Origin: Arcobacter sp. CECT 8985 | Lineage (GTDB): Bacteria > Campylobacterota > Campylobacteria > Campylobacterales > Arcobacteraceae | Direction of reading: 5' to 3' | Assembly: GCF_004116495.1 (NCBI RefSeq) | Contig: NZ_PDKC01000015.1 | Coordinates: 1-62,044 of the forward strand | Length of the DNA: 62,044 bases | Shown here: one piece after another, positions 56,423 through 62,044 of the stretch | Position numbering within the stretch: position 1 is the stretch's first letter | How the letters are laid out: each line of letters starts with the position of its first letter | Notes under the pieces: model-generated | The model's input: only the letters and a program-made list of their open reading frames with translations | Told to the model about the DNA's origin: nothing | Databases searched by the model: none | Translations under genes and position numbers: made by a program

Positions 56423-57979
56423 ATGAGTCAAGAATATACAACTGATTATGAAGTAGGTCAAGATAATTTACAAAAATTTGGATTAGATGTACACAATCCT
56501 GTATTTATAATAAGTGCTTTGATAATTTTAGCATTTGTTATAGTTACTCTTATGTTTCCAGTAGAAGCAAAAACTGTATTAGATGGGGCTAAAGAATGGT
56601 CAATAAATCATTTTGATTGGCTTTTTATGCTCTCTAGTAATATTTTTGTACTGTTTTGTTTAATATTAATTTTTTTACCTGTTGGTAAAATTAGAATTGG
56701 TGGGAAAGATGCAAAGCCTGAGTTTTCTAATATCTCATGGTTTGCGATGTTATTTGCTGCTGGAATGGGTATTGGTTTAATGTTTTGGTCTGTAGCAGAA
56801 CCTGTTGCATATTATACTGGATGGTGGTATACACCACTTAATGTTACTGCTGATACACAAAAAGCAGAAAACTTAGCAATGGGTGCTACAATGTTCCACT
56901 GGGGATTACACCCTTGGGCGATTTATGCTGTAGTTGGTTTATCATTATCATTTTTTGCATATAGTAAAAAATTACCCCTAACTATGAGATCAGCTTTTTA
57001 TCCTATTTTAGGAGATAGAGTTTGGGGTTGGCCTGGTCATATAATAGATATTCTTGCAGTATTTGCTACTATTTTTGGCCTTGCAACTTCTCTTGGTTTA
57101 GGTGCGCAACAAGTATCATCTGGACTACATTTTCTATTTGGTATTGAAAATGTAAAAAATACACAAATATTGATAATTGTAGGAATCACACTTCTTGCTG
57201 TTATCTCTGTAGTTAGAGGATTAGAAGGTGGAGTAAAAATATTAAGTAATATAAATATCTTATTGGCTTTTATTTTAATTTGCTTTCTTATTATTGTAGG
57301 TCCAACAATAGATATTTTCAAAGGTTTTTTTGATACAGTAAATGATTATGCTACTAATTTTTTTAGTCTTGCAAATTTTATAGATAGAAAAGATAAAATT
57401 TGGTTTCATGATTGGACAATATTTTATTGGGCATGGTGGATTGCTTGGTCACCTTTTGTAGGAATGTTTATTGCTAGGGTTTCAAAAGGTAGAACAGTAA
57501 GGGAGTTCTTAATAGCAGTACTTTTAATTCCTACACTAATTACAACTATTTGGATGAGTGCTTTTGGTACAACTGCGCTTCATCAAGTTATTTCACAAAC
57601 AGGTGAATTAGCAAATGGTATTACAAATAAATCACTTGCAATGTTTCAAATGTTTGAAAGTTTACCACTTTCATCAATAACTTCAGTTGTTGCAATACTT
57701 TTAGTAATAGTATTTTTTGTTACATCTTCTGATTCAGGTTCACTTGTAATTGATAGTATAACAGCAGGTGGTAAACTTGATGCTCCAGCTCCACAAAGAG
57801 TATTTTGGGCATTAATTGAAGGTGGTGTTGCTATTTCACTTCTATATATTGGAGGGAAAGAAGCACTTGCCGCACTTCAAGCAGGTTCTATTACAACAGC
57901 ATTACCATTTACTATAATCTTATTAGTAATGTGTTTTAGTTTGTATAAAGGCTTAAAATCAGAATTGCCTGTAAAATAA
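56423..57979 (+). CDS. BCCT family betaine/choline/carnitine transporter
   Basis: A 518-residue secondary transporter with 12 membrane segments. The BCCT signatures are visible: GMGIGLMFWSVAEPVAYY near residue 115 and the Trp-rich WAWWIAWSPFVGMFIARVSK near 340. Members import glycine betaine, choline or carnitine with Na+ or H+, usually for osmoprotection. The C-terminal tail after the last helix is very short, so the cytoplasmic osmosensing tail of BetP is missing. An AGGAG ribosome binding site precedes the ATG. The leader carries a terminator-like hairpin. Confidence 0.93.
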   Translation: MSQEYTTDYEVGQDNLQKFGLDVHNPVFIISALIILAFVIVTLMFPVEAKTVLDGAKEWSINHFDWLFMLSSNIFVLFCLILIFLPVGKIRIGGKDAKPEFSNISWFAMLFAAGMGIGLMFWSVAEPVAYYTGWWYTPLNVTADTQKAENLAMGATMFHWGLHPWAIYAVVGLSLSFFAYSKKLPLTMRSAFYPILGDRVWGWPGHIIDILAVFATIFGLATSLGLGAQQVSSGLHFLFGIENVKNTQILIIVGITLLAVISVVRGLEGGVKILSNINILLAFILICFLIIVGPTIDIFKGFFDTVNDYATNFFSLANFIDRKDKIWFHDWTIFYWAWWIAWSPFVGMFIARVSKGRTVREFLIAVLLIPTLITTIWMSAFGTTALHQVISQTGELANGITNKSLAMFQMFESLPLSSITSVVAILLVIVFFVTSSDSGSLVIDSITAGGKLDAPAPQRVFWALIEGGVAISLLYIGGKEALAALQAGSITTALPFTIILLVMCFSLYKGLKSELPVK

Positions 57980-58003
57980 AAGTAGCATTAGCTACTTTTA
58001 TTT
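57974..58003. terminator. Shared terminator of the BCCT gene and folE
   Basis: AAATAAAAGTAGC and its exact complement flank a four-base loop. The stop codons of both convergent genes are inside the arms. Confidence 0.78.
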
Positions 58004-58570
58004 ACGAAAAGAAGAAGAAACTATAGATAAAAATTCATCTTTTGTTTTTTTATTTTGTTTAAAAAGACCTCTTAATGCACAAGTAACAGTTGTTGAACAA
58101 ATTTTTTCAACTCCTCTCATCTCCATACACATATGTCTTGCATCAATCATAACAGCAACACCTTTTGGTTGTAATGCATCATTTAATGCATCACAAATTT
58201 GTTCAGTTAGTTGTTCTTGAATTTGTAATCTTCTAGCAAAAATATCAACTACTCTTGGTATTTTACTTAATCCAACTACTTTACCATTAGGAATATACGC
58301 AACATGTGCTTTTCCAATTATTGGCAGAATATGGTGTTCACATTGACTATAAAATTCAATATCTTTGATAACTACCATTTCATCATTAGTACTAGTAAAT
58401 AATGCTGAATTTATCACTTCTTTTGGATCTTGATTATATCCTCCACACATAAATTCAAAAGCTTTTCTTACCCTACTTGGTGTTTTTTCTAAACCTTCTC
58501 TATTGATATCTTCACCAACATACTCAAGAATTTTTTTAACTGAATCTTCAAACTCTTTTTCACTTACCAT
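57998..58570 (-). CDS. folE: GTP cyclohydrolase I (FolE)
   Basis: Converts GTP to 7,8-dihydroneopterin triphosphate for folate, and supplies the queuosine route. The zinc ligands are in [10 protein letters not shown] and [11 protein letters not shown], and the [15 protein letters not shown] segment is conserved. At 190 residues it is the normal type IA enzyme. The ribosome binding site AAAGGAA precedes the ATG. It is the last gene before the secretion-type cluster, which is on the same strand. Confidence 0.97.
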   Translation of the reverse strand: MVSEKEFEDSVKKILEYVGEDINREGLEKTPSRVRKAFEFMCGGYNQDPKEVINSALFTSTNDEMVVIKDIEFYSQCEHHILPIIGKAHVAYIPNGKVVGLSKIPRVVDIFARRLQIQEQLTEQICDALNDALQPKGVAVMIDARHMCMEMRGVEKICSTTVTCALRGLFKQNKKTKDEFLSIVSSSFRK

Positions 58571-58580
58571 TATTTTTCCT

Positions 58581-59759
58581 TTAATACTTTATCATATCAC
58601 TCATACTCCACATTGGCACAAATATTGCTATAATCAACCACAAAATCAAACCCACAATGAGCATAAATACAATTGGTTGAACCCAAAAAGATAGTGATTT
58701 TACTCTACTTTCATATTTTTGTTTATAAATTTTTTCTATTTCAAAAGTAACAATATTCATCTTATTTGAATGTTCACCTGTTTGTATCAAATTTAATACA
58801 AGATCATCAAATAAATTTGAATAATCAAAAGAATAACTAATAGTTTTTCCACTTTTCAATAGATTTTTAATGAGCGCTATTTTATCTAAAAGATATTTGT
58901 TTTTTATTAAACTATTTGCACTACATAATGTATCATGAAATTCATAATTTGCATTTTGTAAAATATTTAAAACTATAAATAATTTATACAACTCAAATGT
59001 TTTAATATATAAACTAAAAAAAGGTATATATAAAAATAATGTCTTATTTATAAAATACTCAAATTTACTATTAAATTTATAAAAAAGAAGTGTACCTATA
59101 ATAGAAATAATAGTAATTAAGAGTAAAAATAAAATATTATTTTCTAAGAAATGTTTAAAACTAAATAGTAATATAGTTGCATAATTACTTTTAATTGCAT
59201 TTGAATTAATTAAATTTTCAAATGTTGGTAAAACAAAATAAAAAATTGAAAAAAAACATAAACATAAAGTGATAAGCAAAACAAAAGGATATGAAAATGC
59301 TTTTTTTAACTCATTTTTCATTTGTAAATCAAATTGTAATAATTTAACTAATGTACTTATTGCCAAATTAATATTGCCTTTTTTATTTATAAGGTTAAAA
59401 AAATTTATTACACTTTTATCAATTATAAAATTTTCATATTTAATACTTAAACCATTTCCACTTTGTATTGAATCAAGCAACTCTTTACAAAACTGTTTTA
59501 ATACATTACTTTTTCTATTTTTACAAATAATATTCAATGCATTATTTATATTTATATTTGCTTGTAACATCATATCTATTTCATAAAACAATTGATAAAT
59601 TTGTTTATTTGAAATACTCTTTTTTTTAGTAAAAAAATCTGAATAGACTCTTTTAATTTTTATTACATTTTTAGGTAAATTCTCAGTTTTTAAATTTTGT
59701 GTATCTATAATTTTTGAAAATAATTTGTTGTTATTTTGATATATAATTTTATACTTCAT
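58581..59759 (-). CDS. GspF/PilC family inner-membrane platform protein (CtsF-like)
   Basis: Platform protein of type II secretion or type IV pilus machines. Two GspF domains are separated by membrane segments: [20 protein letters not shown] near residue 160, a second near 215-235, and a C-terminal one ending [17 protein letters not shown] prefer the ATG at 59759 (MKYKIIY), 18 bases inside the earlier ATG at 59777; it overlaps the ATPase gene by 11 bases. It has 392 residues. By gene order it corresponds to ctsF of the C. jejuni DNA-uptake locus, an inference. Confidence 0.87.
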   Translation of the reverse strand: MKYKIIYQNNNKLFSKIIDTQNLKTENLPKNVIKIKRVYSDFFTKKKSISNKQIYQLFYEIDMMLQANININNALNIICKNRKSNVLKQFCKELLDSIQSGNGLSIKYENFIIDKSVINFFNLINKKGNINLAISTLVKLLQFDLQMKNELKKAFSYPFVLLITLCLCFFSIFYFVLPTFENLINSNAIKSNYATILLFSFKHFLENNILFLLLITIISIIGTLLFYKFNSKFEYFINKTLFLYIPFFSLYIKTFELYKLFIVLNILQNANYEFHDTLCSANSLIKNKYLLDKIALIKNLLKSGKTISYSFDYSNLFDDLVLNLIQTGEHSNKMNIVTFEIEKIYKQKYESRVKSLSFWVQPIVFMLIVGLILWLIIAIFVPMWSMSDMIKY

Positions 59760-61134
59760 CTTGAGATCCCAAAACATTAAAAACTTCTTCTAAGGATGTT
59801 TGTTGTTGTTTTGCTTTTTGTTTTCCATCATAATATATATTCTTATAATCAATTTGCTTTAAATAATTTTTATATTCACTTATAGCTTTATTTTTTGATA
59901 TTAATGATGCTATTTTTTCATCAATTTTTAAGTACTCAGATATAATTGTTCTTCCACTATATTTTGTAAAATTACATTTTTCACAACCTTTAAAATTACA
60001 ATAAGGACAAGTTTTCAAAACCAATCTTTGATAAAAAATGTACTTTAAGGTTGAACTTAATAAAAAATTTTGTGGATTTAAATCTATTAATCTATTTATT
60101 GAATTAATCGCTGAATTTGAGTGAATTGTTGAAAGTACTAAGTGTCCAGTTAATGATGCTTGTATAGCAATTTCTAAAGATAATCTATCTCTAATTTCTC
60201 CTATAAAAATAATATCAGGATCTTGTCTTAATATATTTCTTAGTACAGTTGAAAAGCTAAGTCCAATTTTTTCATTTATATTAATTTGAGTAATAGATTT
60301 AATCTTATACTCTACTGGATCTTCTACAGTAATAACTTTTTTATTTTCTAAATCAAAACTTTCTAATAATGAATACAAAGTAGTCGTTTTTCCACTTCCT
60401 GTTGGTCCACATACTAAAACTAACCCTTGTGTTAACATCTTAATATTAGATAATTCTTTAAATACATGGGAAGAAAAACCCAATCTTGATAACTCTTTTT
60501 TTTCTTTACTATTATCTAATATTCTTAAAACAATTGACTCACCATAAATAGTAGGTAAAATTGATATTCTAAAATCAAACTCTTTACCTTCAATTGTTTG
60601 AGTAATTCTACTATCTAATGCTTTTCGATATTCAGTTATATCAAGATTTGATTTTAATTTTATTATAGAACTTAATATTTTATACAATTGTATATCAAAA
60701 TTTATAATATGTCTTAGTTTCCCATCTATTCTAAACCTTACACTTAATGTATGCTCATTTGTTTCAATATGTATATCACTAGCTTTTTTATAAACTGCAA
60801 AACTAAGTAATTTTATTAAAAACTGGTCTATATAGCTTTGATCAAAATTATTTTGTTGTATACAATTTTGAGCTAAAGAAAAAAGATTCATTCTTATATC
60901 TAAATCACTTAAATAAAAAAGAATTGTCTGTTTTTTTACATTTATAAAATTTGTTAAATTAAAAAAACACTTTTTTGCAAACTCTATATTTGTATCATTA
61001 CATATAGCACAATTTGAATATACATCATCTTCATTTAATGGTAAAACAAAATTTTTTATTAATGCTGTAGTATCATATTTTTTAATCAAATTATAATTAA
61101 TTATACAATTTGATAAAGTTGTTATTTTTTTCAT
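59749..61134 (-). CDS. GspE/PilB family secretion ATPase (CtsE-like)
   Basis: Hexameric ATPase that drives pseudopilus or pilus assembly. Walker A GPTGSGKTTTLY is near residue 245, the Asp box and Walker B (DPDIIFIGEIRD) near 310, the His box (TGHLVLSTIHSNSA) near 340, and a tetra-cysteine zinc element (CPYCNFKGCEKC) near 375-386. The N-terminal domain is shortened and Cys-containing. It has 461 residues. It lies between a small membrane protein and the GspF-like gene, as ctsE does in C. jejuni. Confidence 0.9.
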   Translation of the reverse strand: MKKITTLSNCIINYNLIKKYDTTALIKNFVLPLNEDDVYSNCAICNDTNIEFAKKCFFNLTNFINVKKQTILFYLSDLDIRMNLFSLAQNCIQQNNFDQSYIDQFLIKLLSFAVYKKASDIHIETNEHTLSVRFRIDGKLRHIINFDIQLYKILSSIIKLKSNLDITEYRKALDSRITQTIEGKEFDFRISILPTIYGESIVLRILDNSKEKKELSRLGFSSHVFKELSNIKMLTQGLVLVCGPTGSGKTTTLYSLLESFDLENKKVITVEDPVEYKIKSITQININEKIGLSFSTVLRNILRQDPDIIFIGEIRDRLSLEIAIQASLTGHLVLSTIHSNSAINSINRLIDLNPQNFLLSSTLKYIFYQRLVLKTCPYCNFKGCEKCNFTKYSGRTIISEYLKIDEKIASLISKNKAISEYKNYLKQIDYKNIYYDGKQKAKQQQTSLEEVFNVLGSQDEV

Positions 61135-61686
61135 CTAATTACCCCATCTATTTTTTAATAACTTATGATTAAAAACTACGGCATTTATTTTTTGATTTGT
61201 CTGTTGCTTTTTAATTTCTAAAAATGATAATTTAGAATCAAACTGTTTTATATCAATTTTTTTATATTTTTTTGATGTTGAAATATCAAGATTCATTAAA
61301 TATTTTTTATCATAATTAATAGAAAAAGAAGTAATATTTGTATACGGATCATATTCTTCAATATAATCAAATAATTTCAAGAGTTCTTTTAATTTTCCAG
61401 TTGATTGAAGTATTATTAAATCATTCTCTTTTAGTATCTTTTTGACTTTTATATTATTCTTTTCACAATATTTACTAAAATCATTTAATGCTTTTAAATG
61501 ATTATAACTATTTGATTTATTAATAAAAGTATCTTTCAACTTTACTAATTTTTTACTGTTTGTATCAAATAAAAAATAGATAATATAAGATAACAAAAGA
61601 GGTAATAAAAACAATTTTATCTTTTTATTTACTTCTAATTTATCTATCTTATTTTCATAAGCTACTAATTTTGCAAACAAGTTCAT
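61135..61686 (-). CDS. PilO/GspM-like bitopic membrane protein (CtsX position)
   Basis: A 183-residue protein with a short basic cytoplasmic N-terminus, one membrane helix (about residues 24-42) and a Lys- and Ile-rich periplasmic part. This is the topology of PilO/GspM assembly proteins, but I see no diagnostic motif. Its place directly upstream of the ATPase gene matches ctsX in C. jejuni. The ribosome binding site AAAGG is followed by the ATG. It overlaps the next gene upstream by 32 bases and ends one base before the ATPase start. Confidence 0.65.
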   Translation of the reverse strand: MNLFAKLVAYENKIDKLEVNKKIKLFLLPLLLSYIIYFLFDTNSKKLVKLKDTFINKSNSYNHLKALNDFSKYCEKNNIKVKKILKENDLIILQSTGKLKELLKLFDYIEEYDPYTNITSFSINYDKKYLMNLDISTSKKYKKIDIKQFDSKLSFLEIKKQQTNQKINAVVFNHKLLKNRWGN

Positions 61687-62044
61687 TTTTTTGCCTTTGA
61701 TTATTATAATTTAAAGATACAACATCAATTTTATAAATTTTAGAGTCTATGAATTTATGGATATTATTTATATTTATAGAAGATACAAATAAATTAAATT
61801 GATTATTTTCAAATGATAATTCATCTAGATTAAGGTCATAATTTTTCAAAACTTCTAAAATATTTACTAATTTTTGTGCTTTATATTTATATAAAGAAAT
61901 ATGAGTAATTGACTTTTTTTCAATCTTTTTTTCATTATTAAAAAATGAAAGATATGATAAACAAGATAGACTAATTGATATAATTAAAAAAAATAGTAAT
62001 AAATTGGGGAAATTAAAAGGTTTAATAATATTTGAGTGAATTTT
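61655..62044 (-). CDS. PilN/GspL-like membrane protein, 5' end outside the window
   Basis: The reading frame is open from the stop codon at 61655 to the window edge, so at least 129 residues are visible and the start lies beyond 62044. Near its visible N-terminus is a single membrane segment (NLLLFFLIISISLSCLSYLS), then a charged helix (NNEKKIEKKS) and a small folded part (LVNILEVLKNYDLNLDELS). A short hydrophobic helix followed by a coiled segment and an alpha/beta part is typical of PilN. A shorter version beginning at a TTG at 61849 would lose the membrane segment and is unlikely. Confidence 0.6.
   Translation of the reverse strand, partial: KIHSNIIKPFNFPNLLLFFLIISISLSCLSYLSFFNNEKKIEKKSITHISLYKYKAQKLVNILEVLKNYDLNLDELSFENNQFNLFVSSININNIHKFIDSKIYKIDVVSLNYNNQRQKNELVCKISSL

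Noticed and set aside
61655-61849. Complete 64-residue gene starting at TTG
   Set aside because: The frame is open to the window edge and the upstream part encodes a membrane helix that fits PilN; it is a truncated larger gene.

Overview
This is a 62 kb stretch of AT-rich bacterial chromosome that I read as Campylobacterota, most likely the Arcobacter group (Arcobacteraceae). The evidence is the paired b and b' ATP synthase subunits next to a Tol-Pal locus, a ProB without a PUA domain, a BirA without its DNA-binding domain, Csd3/Csd6-type cell-shape peptidoglycan enzymes, and gene orders that, from memory, match Campylobacter jejuni (rplU to mtnN, dnaG to aroC, and mnmE to rpmH). The species assignment is inference; no 16S rRNA sequence lies inside the window.

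Layout. 1-389: a perfect-consensus promoter fires leftward out of the window, probably towards an rRNA or other stable-RNA gene, backed by a long pyrimidine tract. 390-21299 (all minus strand): dnaG-ridA; rplU-rpmA-obg-proB-fmt; birA-parA-parB; the F1 and stator part of ATP synthase (b', b, delta, alpha, gamma, beta, epsilon) running into tolQ-tolR-tolA-tolB-pal-cpoB, then slyD, fabD and mtnN. 21379-24607 (plus): a LapB-like TPR protein, rnhA, rnc, aroC. 24701-26034: a NifX-like protein and a UPF0251/NifX-like regulator flanking a long, apparently structured intergenic region. 26045-29340: htpX, two tandem SixA-type phosphatases, mnmE. 29342-35313 (minus): jag, yidC, yidD, rnpA, rpmH, clpB. 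35372-38591: a periplasmic binding protein and a sensor kinase. 38656-49884: rnhB, a thiamine-binding protein, an exported superoxide reductase, msrBA, FAH-family and NUDIX enzymes, bioA, small unknown genes, a GntP permease, a methyltransferase, an acyl-ACP thioesterase and purH. 49970-58570: purL, the csd6-like and csd3-like pair, mgtE, a MerR-type regulator, a BCCT transporter, folE. 58581-62044 (minus): an ATPase and membrane protein of a type II secretion / type IV pilus-like machine, with gene order like the C. jejuni cts transformation locus, and two PilN/PilO-like membrane proteins, one cut by the window edge.

The window is mostly core housekeeping genome. I see no prophage, transposon, CRISPR array or tRNA. 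Its less ordinary features are small-scale: an rnpA that appears to start at ATT; a 230-nt region with five helices upstream of the UPF0251 gene; an intrinsic-terminator hairpin in the leader of the BCCT transporter; a strong terminator between rpmA and obg with no room for another promoter; apparently leaderless dnaG and birA; an HspR-type element on the clpB promoter; and convergent gene pairs whose stop codons are built into shared terminator palindromes. I did not find a convincing new multi-gene system. The best candidate for something undescribed is the structured RNA at about 25147-25380.
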